Positions 1 to 12,290 of a stretch of DNA of 64,000 nucleotides are shown piece after piece (positions within the stretch are counted from its first letter, which is position 1; every line of letters begins with the position of its first letter). A program made the position numbers and the translations under genes. Under the pieces are notes generated by a model that worked only from the letters and a program-made list of their open reading frames with translations, was not told where the DNA came from and did no database searches. This stretch comes from Arabidopsis thaliana (lineage: Eukaryota; Streptophyta; Magnoliopsida; Brassicales; Brassicaceae), in the NCBI RefSeq assembly GCF_000001735.4, contig NC_003075.7, forward strand, positions 10,727,001-10,791,000. Reading direction: 5' to 3'.

Positions 1-2536
1 TGTGTAAAAGATGTTGGAGCTAATGTGATTATGATATCACAGGTGCCTTAGTTTCTAACTTTACCTTAGTATTATAGCAAATTTTTTCATTATAGAGGCA
101 GAGTCTTATGTCATGGATATATTCATTGTTCAGGCTAGCAGTGAGCATTCTGTGTGCTTTGCTGTGCCTGAGAAGGAAGTAAACGCAGTCTCTGAGGCAT
201 TGCGGTCGAGATTTAGTGAAGCTTTACAAGCGGGACGTCTTTCTCAGGTCTCTCTCTCTCTGATTCTGTTTTACCTAGGACAGGTCTTCCCTGCATAATC
301 TAATTCAGCATATATTTGATAAATTTTTCTGGGCCAGTTCACTATTTTGAACAATAGTATATTTTATTTTCTCAGATTGAGGTGATACCAAACTGTAGCA
401 TCTTAGCTGCAGTCGGCCAGAAAATGGCTAGTACACCTGGAGTTAGTTGTACACTTTTCAGTGCTTTGGCGAAGGTGATTATTACTTAAATACTGTAACC
501 AGCATGATGAGGGATCATCCATCTCATATACTATCGTTTGCTTGATTGCTCCCTTGTAATTGCTTGTTTTTGTATCTCGCTTGTAGGCTAATATTAATGT
601 CCGAGCTATATCTCAAGGTTGTTCTGAGTACAATGTTACTGTCGTTATTAAACGTGAAGATAGCGTTAAGGCGTTAAGAGCTGTACACTCGAGGTTTTTC
701 TTGTCAAGAACAACATTAGCAATGGGAATCGTAGGACCGGGCTTGATTGGTGCAACATTACTTGACCAGCTGCGGGATCAGGTGAACTTCATAATGTTGT
801 TGAGTCTTTTCAAAATGCTACATTACCTTCTTTCTGGCTCTATTGGTCCTTTACGAAGCTGATTAGGCATTTAATTATGTTTTTCAGGCTGCTGTTCTCA
901 AACAAGAATTTAACATTGATCTGCGTGTTTTGGGAATCACTGGTTCAAAGAAGATGTTATTGAGTGACATGTAAGAATGACTAATTCTGTACATTTCTTG
1001 ATTCTGTCGCGGCTGTAGTATTTTATCTGAAAGACATTCTTATTCATTCTGACATTTTCTTCTATATCCGCAGATAATTTTCTCTGTTTTAACACCACAT
1101 GTGTACCTACGTTTTTTATTGCAGTGGTATTGATTTGTCGAGATGGAGAGAACTTCTAAACGAGAAGGGAACAGAGGCGGATTTGGATAAATTCACTCAA
1201 CAAGTGCATGGAAATCATTTTATCCCCAACTCTGTAGTGGTTGATTGTACAGCAGACTCTGCTATTGCAAGCCGTTACTATGATTGGTTACGAAAGGGAA
1301 TTCATGTCATTACCCCAAATAAAAAGGCTAACTCAGGTCCCCTCGATCAGGTAATATATTCTTCTCATCAAGTATACTTCTTATGAAACTCTGTTAAAGA
1401 AACTCAATAGGAAATGTTCCTGTCCTGTGTTGGTTTCTTACTCCACTGATGTTTCTCTGTTTGTGTGCTCAGTACTTGAAACTGAGAGATCTTCAAAGGA
1501 AATCCTACACTCATTACTTCTACGAAGCCACTGTTGGAGCTGGTCTTCCAATTATCAGCACTTTACGTGGTCTCCTTGAGACAGGAGATAAGATACTACG
1601 CATAGAGGGCATTTGCAGGTCTGTTAATTAACAGATCCACCACAGTTTGACTCTGAGTTCTTTTCTGATGATTTCTCTTTTGGATTTTGTTTTTTTGTTC
1701 TTTCCTCCAGTGGAACTTTGAGTTATCTATTCAACAATTTTGTTGGAGATCGAAGTTTCAGCGAGGTTGTCACTGAAGCAAAGAACGCAGGTTTCACTGA
1801 GCCTGATCCAAGAGATGATTTATCTGGAACTGATGTTGCAAGGAAGGTACGTTAACTCTTCTATCTATCAAACTAACCTAGTAAAGTTCTGAAACTGATG
1901 ATAGTCTCTCTCATTGAGCCAAAACCCTTCTGTTTGTGCAGGTGATTATCCTCGCTCGAGAATCTGGACTGAAATTGGACCTCGCTGATCTCCCCATTAG
2001 AAGTCTCGTACCAGAACCTCTAAAAGTATAAGATCTCTCTATATGTATATCTCATTAACAGCAAAACTAACAATGTCTGCACTCAATGTCCTTCCTAATT
2101 CTACTTTCAGGGATGCACTTCTGTTGAAGAATTCATGGAGAAACTCCCACAGTACGATGGAGACCTAGCAAAAGAAAGGCTAGATGCTGAAAACTCTGGG
2201 GAAGTAAGATTATTCACAACAAACGTTTTCCCTTTCGATCAATGTGATCATATTTTAACCATATATATATGTATGTAAACTTGAATTTAGGTTCTGAGAT
2301 ATGTTGGAGTGGTGGACGCTGTTAACCAAAAGGGAACAGTTGAACTTCGAAGATACAAGAAAGAACATCCATTTGCGCAGCTCGCAGGTTCAGACAACAT
2401 AATAGCCTTCACAACGACAAGGTACAAGGATCATCCACTTATAGTCCGAGGACCTGGAGCTGGTGCTCAAGTCACGGCCGGTGGTATATTCAGCGACATA
2501 CTAAGGCTTGCATCTTATCTCGGTGCACCGTCTTAA
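1..2536 (+). CDS. AKHSDH2: Bifunctional aspartate kinase-homoserine dehydrogenase, 3' part (AT4G19710-like)
   Basis: This enzyme catalyses the first and third steps from aspartate to threonine and methionine, in the plastid. Only the C-terminal half is here; the kinase domain lies left of the window. Exons: 1-42, 134-247, 376-474, 587-781, 888-970, 1125-1350, 1473-1618, 1711-1846, 1942-2025, 2111-2203 and 2291-2536 (TAA). All junctions are GT-AG and the phases join without a break. The first exons encode the ACT-type regulatory linker (ANVIMISQ, then ASSEHSVCF). The homoserine dehydrogenase domain opens with the nucleotide-binding loop GIVGPGLIG in the 587-781 exon. It continues with VDCTADSA, TPNKKANSG (catalytic lysine region), the substrate-binding YEATVGAGLP, and DPRDDLSGTDVARK. 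It ends with GPGAGAQVTAGG near the C-terminus. No defect is visible. The identity is strong; the choice between the two Arabidopsis paralogues rests on gene order. Confidence 0.95.
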
Positions 2537-3205
2537 CTGGTGAAGAAAACACCCCACATTAGTTATCAGTTTTGCTATTATCTTCCCGCTTAAAGTATCA
2601 GCTTCGGATCAACTACCTTTTGCTGGTCTTTGTAGTTTTTTGTGGTAACATGTACAATAGCAACTAGTTTTGTTGGATATGTTTTGATTTTTTTTAATAC
2701 AGTTTCATTTGTTTAATATTTACAAATCAAAACGATTTGATATTTAATAAAAAGGAGCATTTAGAATATCTATTTTTTTGGTTTTATATAATATAATTAA
2801 TTCTCCTTATAAGATTTCTGCAATGTACTACCATGCATTTTTTCTGAAAACCATGATAATACAAATTTACAAGCGGCTTTCCAAATATCAGATTTAAAAT
2901 TTAAAAGCATGCATGCATAGATTTACACGTAAGTGATGTTTTTTCATAATGCGTATTTTTATAGAAACCAAACTTTATTTAATTATTTTTTGTTTACAAT
3001 GATTTAATTAGCAAGCGTGAAAACAAGATACGCACACTTCGTTTTAATAAAAGGCAACACTTACGAGAAAAAAAGAAAGAAAGATACGTTTGTCTAAAAA
3101 AAAAAAAAAAAAAAAAAAAGATACGCAAGACGTGTTTTATATGTCTTAGAATAACATAAGCCAACATGTTATATTCTTTACTCGTCATTATTTATTTCTT
3201 CTTCT
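2537..3205. other. Intergenic, 3' flanks of convergent genes
   Basis: This AT-rich spacer lies between the 3' ends of the AK-HSDH gene (+) and the first chitinase-like gene (-). It contains a poly-A run of about 23 bases near 3097-3119. No coding sequence is supported. Confidence 0.7.
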
Positions 3206-4695
3206 TTAGTGGTTGTCTCCGCTGGTTGTCTTTGTCTCTTTAGCATCCCATGCTTGCGATGCTTCAAATTTCCAAAAATCCATATATAAGACTTGGTACT
3301 TATCCGATATGACACTAAATATACTTTTTGTTGCAATTCATGAAATAAGAATAGCAACTCCGTTACGAAAATGTAAATAAAGAAAAAAATAAAGATTCAT
3401 AAGTACAAAAAGACGAACCTGCACGAGATAGGCCAAAATTATCATCAGCTCCAACATGCCATGAGAAGTAACCAAGCAAACCTTTCTGTTTAGCGTATTT
3501 TACTTTAGCCACGACGCTCTGATGATCATCGTACCCAATCAAACTCGTCCCGGCAAAGCAGTAATCTCCAACCACCGTCGAGTCAAAAACCGGTCTTGCT
3601 TTGTGATCCACTATTAACCTTTTTATCTGATCGTAGTTGATAGAACCCTCAGCTGATGTAGCTACTCGGCTGGTGGCCGCATCATTGCCGCTTCCTAGAC
3701 TCCAGGTCCATCCAACGTATGGAAATCCCAAGACTGCTTTCTTCGCCGGAAGTCCGGCCTTAATCCACTCTTTCAAACCATAGTCCCCACATGGACCTAT
3801 CAACCAAATTATATTACAGTTAAACCCTTGACCAACCAAAATAAATTACTCACCTGATTTTACTTTTTAATTGATAAATCCTATGATCGATCTGGTCAGT
3901 CCTAGTAAGAACACACCTAGTGATATTTGTACAAAAGGTTTTAGGCAAAAGTCTGTAAACCTCTAAACCCGAAACCAAAGTATGTAATATTAGTTTTTTT
4001 TCAAACCCCACAGGAACACACATACTAATATTTGTACCTTTCGGGTTTGAGGGATCAAACAGAGCGGCGGGTGGACCAATGGTTGTGGATGAAGAGTAGA
4101 AATCATAGGCAATAAGGTTAACCCAATCCAATTTTTTTTTAATCTCCCGAATTGGGTAGGAAACAGAATCGTAAACCGGAGAGTAGTAAACCGCAGCCGT
4201 CAATAGCAAAGGCATTCTTTCGGTGCGTTCAGCATCGTCCTCAATCGCTTCTCGCCATTGTTCAAGTAGTTGACCAAAGTTTCTCATCTCCACATCATCT
4301 TTTGGGTACTTCCAAACCAGATCAAGTCCGTCAAATCGATAGTATCTAGCGCTGGAGATCGCAGACCAAATGAAGGATTTACGAGAAGTGGGGTTACTTG
4401 CCATAGACGCAAACGCGGATTTATCTGCGTTTCTTCCGCCGATGGACAAGAGGGTTTGCACGTGAGGGTTTTTCTTCTTGACGATTTTAGTGAAGTTGGA
4501 GAATTCTTGTTCGTGAGCGCCGGAGACAACGACGCTGTTGGTCTGAGGGTCAAGGTCGGCAAAGGCGCAGAAAAGATGAGTGAAGAGAGTTGAATCGATT
4601 AGCACGGCTGAGGATTGTGGGACTACGCTTCCGGTGGTTGGGGATGATGCACCATCTGGGAACCAATAGGATGCTTTAACTACTTCCGTATACAT
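3206..4695 (-). CDS. Class V GH18 chitinase-like protein lacking the catalytic acid (AT4G19720-like)
   Basis: GH18 enzymes cleave beta-1,4 GlcNAc polymers through a D-x-D-x-E motif on strand beta-4. Exons on the minus strand: 4695-4038, 3796-3419 and 3261-3206 (TAA), giving 363 residues. The frame is intact. The start at 4695 is the first ATG and leads at once into the mature fold (VVKASYWFPDG), so no signal peptide is predicted. The S-x-G-G motif (TLLSIGG, about 81-87) is present, as are the chitinase insertion domain and the beta-8 tryptophan segment (GYFSWHVGADD). The catalytic motif reads FDGLDLVWKYP: the second Asp is Val127 and the general acid Glu is Lys129. The M-x-Y-D motif has become IAYDFYSSS. 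It should therefore have little or no chitinase activity and may be a lectin-like pseudoenzyme. It could also simply be decaying slowly. Confidence 0.88.
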
Positions 4696-4784
4696 TTTTG
4701 TCTGAAAGTCTTTTACGAAATGCTTTCTGTGTTATTTTGTTTGTTGTGCCTTGCAGTACAAACTAAGAGGGTGCTTTCATTCTC

Positions 4785-4792
4785 TATCTATA
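4785..4792 (-). promoter_or_regulatory. TATA-like box of the 3206-4695 gene
   Basis: The minus strand reads TATAGATA about 90 bases upstream of the ATG. The same position in sibling genes holds TATAAATA, so this is a weakened variant. Confidence 0.45.
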
Positions 4793-6625
4793 GGGAATTT
4801 GGGAAGAGGTATTATAAATATTGAAAGAAAAGAATATTTTCAACTTTGAATTTAGAAGGATTATAGTGGATTTAAGTTGATTTTCAAAGACTGCCAAAGT
4901 CTTTGTTAAATGTTGTGACTGTGACACCAGACCCATCAAGGAGCGCATTCATATCATAGTTGATGTATTTTTTATTTCACAAATCTCTTTTTAAGTTTAA
5001 AAATTAATTTATGGTAGTCAAGTAGTTGAAGAATTTAACGTATAATATAAGTATAAAAGTTTTGGTTTGACTACTCCCATTATGATTTCAATCAACGTTG
5101 GCAACTGGCAAGAATATCTAAACAACAACATATGTTACAGATCAACAACATATGAATATTTTACCAAGTTATACGTCTAATAGGTATGTCATATCTCTAG
5201 AGTGGGAATGTTTATATTATAGTTTTTTCCAACATGAAATTAATACACTAAAAAGGAAAAGTATAGTCTTCCAACAATAGAAGGAATAATATAAAAAAAG
5301 ACTTGGTTATAGTCCATAGAATTAAAAAAGGCTCCGGTCATATAGTCCATATTAACAAGTCTATTTGTCTACCAATGAACTGGTTCACATGCATTATAAT
5401 AATATTGTACATTCTTCATTAAACTGGACATTAATTAATTGAGGAATTCCTATAAGATTATTGTATGAGCCGTGCATGTGTACAACATTATCGCAACTCA
5501 TATAACTTTGAAAATTCAAAATGAAATAATGAGACGGTTTGGTCTAGAATTGTCACAACATTTTTATTGAAATGTGCAGATCAGATTGTAAATCAATCTG
5601 TTAGTCATAAAAGAATGCATGTTTAAAAACAAGCACCTCTATTACAATTTTATTGCGTTCAAGTTAGTCAGAAGGGAGTAGATTGATAGTAAAAGATATG
5701 CTGCATGCTTGATTCTGGAATCTCTTTTCATTGTGGTTCACTCAGTGTCGGTCCTGATAAATATGAGGCCCAATACAAAACAATTTTTTTTTATATAAGT
5801 TTTGTTGATAAAAGTTAAAATTTGAGACCAAATCTTAAAATTTCGGGAATCAGACCTATTTTTGCAATAACAAATAGATAAATTTAAAAATTAAGATTAA
5901 ATATTAAGTTTCAGAAACATAAGACCTAGTTTTGCAATAACAAATTTTTTGGGAGGTCTAACTTTGTTACTAAAACGTTTATTTAGTTTTGGAAGCTCAA
6001 TACCCATGTACCTTTGAATGATTAGTTAAAGAGAATTTCAATGTTTTTCTCTTATATCGATTCAGCTCTTTTATTCTTTTCTTTTCTTTAGGGGTTTATA
6101 AAGATTTTAGCTTTTCTAAACTATTGTAAATGATCATTTCTTTTGGTATCTAAATTCATATATCATTATATATATTTTTTTCCCGATAAGATGTGAATTA
6201 TTGAATGATTAAACAAAATATATCAAACAGGCCACAGTAATTGTATATTTATACGTTAATCATAAGTTTGTAAGTTCAAGTCGTACGGTCTAAATTTGTT
6301 AGATGATCTCTTAATAATATAAAGCAAGCATGTTGTTTGTTATTTTTCATATAGAATCAAACATTTCTTTAAGAAAAGAAGAAGATATATAGAAATCAAA
6401 CATTTTTATTTATTGTATAAATTTTTTTTTTTGTTTACAAGGATATGATACAACAAGCATGTTTTATTTTTATTACAGATAGCAAGATACCGATAAGGAG
6501 AGAGGCGTGTTTTATTTTATATCTTACAATAACACATAAGCAAACATGTTTTATTCTTCACTCGTCTTTTATTTATTTCTTCATTCACTTTTACTTGTGG
6601 CCGGAACTCCACCGATGGTTGTCTA
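4793..6625. other. Intergenic spacer with one copy of a dispersed promoter-flank module
   Basis: This AT-rich spacer has no supported gene. Around 5290-5440 it carries a module that recurs in the array, with key words 'ttatagtcca', 'acaagtctatttgtc' and 'cattataataatattg'. The interval 5800-5940 holds two short near-repeats ('cctatttttgcaataacaaa' and 'cctagttttgcaataacaaa'). Confidence 0.6.
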
Positions 6626-7975
6626 TTAAACACCCCATGCTTTGGATGCTGTAAATATCAAAATACATATATGAGAGACTCGGTAGTGTTGAATTAATCC
6701 CATATATAGGATTTATAATTTTTGCTGCAATTCATAAACGAAACAAAAAAAAAGGTATTTATGTAGAAAAAGAAAGAGGCGAACCTGCATTAGATAGAAC
6801 AGTGTTATCGTCAGCTCCAACGTTCCATGCAAAGTAACCAAGCAGACCGTTCTGCTTAGCGTATCACACTTTGGCCTCGACGCTCTGAGTATCTTCGTAC
6901 CCAATCCAAATCTTCTTGGCGAAACAATAATGTCCGACAACCTTGGGGTCATAAACCTTTGCTGCTTCCTCATCCCTTATGAACTTGTTTATCTGAGCAT
7001 AGTTTATAGAACCGTCCTCAGATACGTCATCCTCAGATTTGGCTACGCCGGCAGCGGCCGCATTATAACCGGTATCTTTATCGTTTTGGAGAGTCCAGGC
7101 CCAGCCAACGTAGGAGAATCCCAAGACTGCTTTCTTCTCGGGAAGTCCGTCCTTAATCCACTGTTTCAAACCAGAGTCGCCGCTTGGACCTATCAACCAA
7201 AGTACCAATATATAGTTCCAAGTTAAACAAAAAAAAAAAAAATTGATCACCGAAGTATCCCTTCTTAAATGATATACTACAACTATATATGCTTAATTAT
7301 ACCTTCGTTGTTAGAAGAAACGTGCAGACCGGCGGTTGGAACGGTAAATTTGGAGGACGACACCGGTCCGTAAAAATCATAGGCTATAATATTAACCCAA
7401 TCCAAGCTTTCTCTCATCACTTGAACCGGGTAGGTAAACGTCTTGTAAACCGAGGAGTAGTAAACCGCAGCGGTCAACAGCAAAGTCGGTTTGCTGCTGC
7501 GTCTGCTCTCGGCCTCAACCGCTGCTCGCAATTCTCCAACTAGATTCCCAAAGTCGGTCATCTCATGATCACTGTACGGGTACTCCCAGGCTAAATCGAG
7601 ACCATGGAATCCGTTGGATCTAGCGATAAAAATCCAAGAATCAATGAACGTTTTCCGAGACTGGTGGTTACTTGCCATGGACGCAAACGCAGAATTGTTT
7701 GCATTTTTTCCGCCGATGGACAAGAGGGTCTTCACCTGAGGGTTTCGAATCTTGACGGTTTCCGTGAAGGTGGAAAATATGAATTCGTGCGCTTGGGAGA
7801 CAAAAACTTTGTGGGAGTTAGCGTCGAGATCGGCGAAGGCGCAGAAAAGGTGAGTGAAGAGAGCTGAGGGAATGGTTTCGGCCGAGGTTATGGGGTCCTG
7901 GGTCTCTCCATCTGGGAACCAGTACGAAGCTTTTACCTCGGCGGAGGGGGATCCCAGAATCACAGTAGAAGTCAT
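6626..7975 (-). pseudogene. GH18 chitinase-like gene truncated by an in-frame TGA (AT4G19730-like)
   Basis: Minus-strand exons equivalent to those of its siblings are 7975-7303, 7189-6785 and 6648-6626. Exon 1 starts MTSTVILGSP, has no signal peptide, and contains SIGG and the motif FHGLDLAWEYP: Glu131 is kept but the second Asp is Ala129. In exon 2 a TGA at 6866-6864 replaces the AGA codon seen in siblings (KVRYAK). Translation therefore stops at about 332 residues. The sequence after the stop is still in frame and recognisable (GLLGYFAWNVGADD), followed by a usable exon 3 (ASKAWGV, stop). The lost part includes beta-7, beta-8 and the subsite -1 tryptophan, so the product is probably inactive. 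It may still be transcribed. A shortened functional protein cannot be excluded from sequence alone. Confidence 0.85.
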
Positions 7976-8064
7976 TTTGGTCTCAAAGTGTTTCTTTGCT
8001 TTCTCTTTGTGTTTCTTTGCTTGTTTTGCTTTGTAGTAGTACCTAAGAGGGTGCTTCCCTTCTC

Positions 8065-8072
8065 TATTTATA
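8065..8072 (-). promoter_or_regulatory. TATA box of the 6626-7975 chitinase-like gene
   Basis: TATAAATA lies on the minus strand about 90 bases upstream of the ATG, in a context shared with sibling genes (CCCTATAAATAGAGAA). Confidence 0.6.
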
Positions 8073-11000
8073 GGGATTTTGGAAATATATTTTTTAAAAA
8101 ATAATTAATCCAGACTAATTCAATTCTTGAAAACCAAAGGTCTTTGCTAAATTAATGCTGTCACTGTGACACCATTCATTAAGAAGCTCATTCTTATTAT
8201 ACTTGATGTATTCTTATTTAACACTTTTTGTGAAGTTTAAACCCTAATTTATTGTTGAGACGTCGTTGAAGAGTACTTTATCTTGCTAGTTTTTAAAACT
8301 AGGGTCCGTCTGACTTTTTCCACGGTGATTTTAATTATGTTTTCATGCTATCAATGTCATGGATACACACCCTTTTACACACATACCTGATCATATTTAA
8401 TCTGCTGGTATTAGGCCTTCAGCTTATGTATGATTCATCTATTTTGTCTAACAATCTATTGGTTCACAACTTCACACGCATTAAAAATTATATAGTAATA
8501 TGTAAAAAACCGTATTCACTAAAAATTGCACTTCATACCTGGTGTCTAATTATTAATCAAACCATTGGTCAAACACTTTACTAAAGAAACTTCCACTTTT
8601 AGTCATATTTAATCTCATTCTATAAAATTGTGAAAAAATATATTTGTACAACAAATTTATCTGTTTTATAGTGTATAATATATGACTGTATAAATATTTA
8701 TAGTTGTTTAAATGTGTCAAATTTGAAAACGCATATTTGGCTACGTCTATATTTCCGAGTACATATACATTCGTGTGCGTGCATGTTTGAGCATAAAGTA
8801 AACTACACAGAAAGTTTGTTTAAGGGTTCGGTTTTCCTACATCCCTTGGACCTATTTCATAACAAATCTACTAAAACAAGATAGTAATTACAATTGCACA
8901 TGATATTGAATACTATTATGCCTATCATTCATTTTACATGAATAAATCACTAATATATTTTACATCATATTTGGTGGGGTGACTTCACATACCTCCTTAT
9001 GTACATTTTTTGAAAATACCTTGAAGCATGCAGATCTTCATAAAACGACATCTTGGTATTTATAACAATCGCTCAACCGTAAGTAAGACAAATTTTTTAA
9101 TTTTTGTACTTAAGAGTTATTTAGTTTTAGAGTTCTCACCAAATTTAATTTTAAAATATACTATTCATTAAGTATTTTTGATTTTTTAAATCAAAAGCTT
9201 ATCTTTTAGAATACTTAACTAAAACTTTTGTGTGTTTGAAAAACCAGTGCAAATATATTTATTGTTCGTCCCTATATTTGATGATGATAATTTTGATTTA
9301 TGTGGCGTCCATAAGTCTGCTATTAATCAAAATAATAAAATAAAGACTTGGTTATAGTCTTTTTAAATATTGATATTCTAACAAGTCTAAGTGTCTATAA
9401 AATTGTACAGTACACATGCATTACAATAATATTGTGATTAGATTGGATATTAGATATTTTGTGATTAATAAATATAAACTACCATGTTGGTCACTTTAAT
9501 TATAGGTATATTATCTAATTATTATTTTTGGAAAATTACATATGTAAGACTTTTATTTGACAATTTAAAAGTTTTTATGGGGAGGAAAAATAAAAGTTTA
9601 AAAGTTTATTGGGTTTCCAATTTAAAATTTAAAGTTATTGTAAGCCAAGTTCATTAGTTTTTTAAAACTTTTATTGGACAAAACTTTAAGTATACAGTAC
9701 ATCGCAATTGGATGATTCAATTGACTTTAAGTTCATTTGAAGTAATTGTTCGTTTAGTCGACTTTGATTATGCAATTTCATTTAATATGTCTTCCGCTTT
9801 TATTATACTTGATATTTAAAGTTTTGGTACACCAATTAAGGAATTTTTTATTTTTTTTATTAAAACTAAACATCATTTATAAGTTTTTAAACATGATTCA
9901 ACCACCAATAAAACAATCTATCGAATATAAATCGACAAAACCAATCAAAAACTAATTAATTTTGCATTAAAAATTGAAAACATCATTTATTTTAAAATAA
10001 AAATATTTTCTCCTAAAACATAAAGTAAAAAAACGGAGGGAGTATAGTTTTTCACTCTACTTAATAATTTTTGGGATAAGTGAAATTATCTATATTTTTA
10101 CTACCAATGAAATAGCATTTCCCCGTTACTATGTCAAATACTCAAATTATTAACATTTTACGTTATAAACTGAAGTCATTGTCGTATCTTTTTTTAGTTA
10201 CCAGTTTTGCCCGAGCTTTACACATCTAGTTATTTTTACACATATATGACTTTTTAATTCTAGCTTTGGCCAAGATAAAATTAATAAAAGACTCGCTATA
10301 GTTTATATATCTAACAAGTCTATATGTCACACTTTATAAAAAAAAAAGGGGTTATTTTGTCTAACAATGTGTCGGTTTACATGAATTACAATAATATTGT
10401 GACAAGACTTGATATTTAAATTTGTTTCGTGATTCACTAATACATGCTAGAATATATACCAAAGTCAAATAAATAGTATAGAAGAAAATTGTTTGATTTG
10501 AGATTTCCTAAACAATTTGGTTCATATAAAATAAAATTAGTAGTATTATCGTTGAATGTGTCAAATACGACAAAACATGTGTGATTCTGCTTATTGTGAA
10601 TTAATTTTTATACTATGCTCTAAGATATGTGGAGGCAGCATGACATATATATCTTGTACATAAAATGACAATAAGAAAAGAATCGATTATAGTCCATATA
10701 TCATAACTATTATTTTCTCGTTATAAGCTATAACTTTTATTAGTGTATTGTTTGTTTTTGAAAAAATAAGTCTGTAATTACTTATACGAGAAGACAAAAA
10801 AAAAGGACTCGGTTATAGTCTATATTTCTAAACAAGTCTATTTGTCGAACATTGTATTAGTTCACATGCATTATAATAATATTATGATTAGATTGAACAT
10901 TAGACATTTTTTATGATTCATACATGTTAAATACCATACTAGTCATTTAGTAATATAGGTATATTACTTTATTTATTTTTGAAAATAACAAATATATTTC

Positions 11001-12290
11001 GAATTTAAGAATTATTTCAATAGATATATAGCTTTAATTACAATGCTAGCATTTAAAGTTTTTGGAAAAAGCTTTATGTACATATTCATTGCAAGCTCTT
11101 ACACCAACTTTTTAAAAATTTCGAGTACAGTTTTGTTGTTTCTTGAGTTTGATTATGCAATTCTTTCATCATAGGTTTTTATTCTACTCTAAAGTTTTTT
11201 CAAACCCTATAAGTATAATATTATTGTGATTAGACTTGATATATAGAGGACACATTTGATTGGATAACTAGTTTTACAAGATTAGTCACGTTTTGTTTTT
11301 AGTTATATTTTTGAGATGCTAATGATATCTAGCAGAATTACTTTGTAAAAGCATTAAACCGTGAAAATTTGAGGTATATCTTGAATGATAAAAAATAACG
11401 GAACCACAAAAAATAGAAAATTTTCAATAACTATTATACTTATATTATTTCATAAATTAAATAATTACATGTATTTGATATTTTTTTGTAACGTAAAGTT
11501 TGTTTTTCGTATTATCACAAGGAAAATCGTATATTTTTTGGTTTACAACGATTTATACACTCTCTTATAAAAACGTGTATGATATATATCGTAAGTGAGC
11601 ATAATGTTTCTATTACCCTATATCTCACCTTTAGGTACCAGAGACTATATGTTTAGTTTTAATAGTTTAAAGCATATATATATATAGAAAACGAAATCCT
11701 TTATACATCTAGTTATTATTATAGGTTTTTTTGCTCATGCACTATATAAATCAATAGTCCATTGGAAAAATAAAAATCAATAGTCTATAGTCCAATCAAC
11801 TAAGAATACAAATCAAAACGAGTCGAGGTACTTGGACTGAAAACAAAATATTTGGGTCGGGCCTTTTAACCGTTTTCTTCTGCGCATATAAAGGATTTTC
11901 TATTAAGAAATGAGCAGAAGAAAATGGCTTTTTTTCTTCTCAAGGACAAGTTCCGTTGTTCAAATGCATGCATACATTTGCACGTTAATATACATATTTT
12001 TGTTTTTGTTTTAATCGAATAATAGATAATAGTCATTTCTTAGTTAACTGCTTGTTGGTTTTACTAATGCATTTTTCACAGAAATCAAACCTTTTTTTAA
12101 TTGTTTATTTTTTGGTTTACAATTACAAGCAAGCATGGTTTATTTTTATTACAGAAAACAAGATACGTAGCCAGAAGTTTTTTTTTATTTCTATCTTACA
12201 ATAACATAAGCAAACATGTTTTATTCTTCACTCGTCAATCGTCATAATTTGTTTCAGCTTTACTCGTCCTCATGAGAACCCCTGGGGTAT
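8073..12290. other. 4.2-kb AT-rich spacer with three copies of the dispersed module
   Basis: No gene is supported here. Copies of the recurrent spacer module lie near 9335-9470, 10270-10420 and 10795-10930. Each runs from 'aaagactcggttatagtc' through 'acaagtctatttgtc' to 'cattataataatattgtgattagattgg'. The spacing suggests that the spacer grew by duplicating its own flank. The remainder is unassigned AT-rich sequence. Confidence 0.6.

Noticed and set aside
4152..4593. Plus-strand open frames opposite the first chitinase-like gene
   Set aside because: They are antisense shadows of exon 1; the minus strand carries the conserved GH18 motifs.
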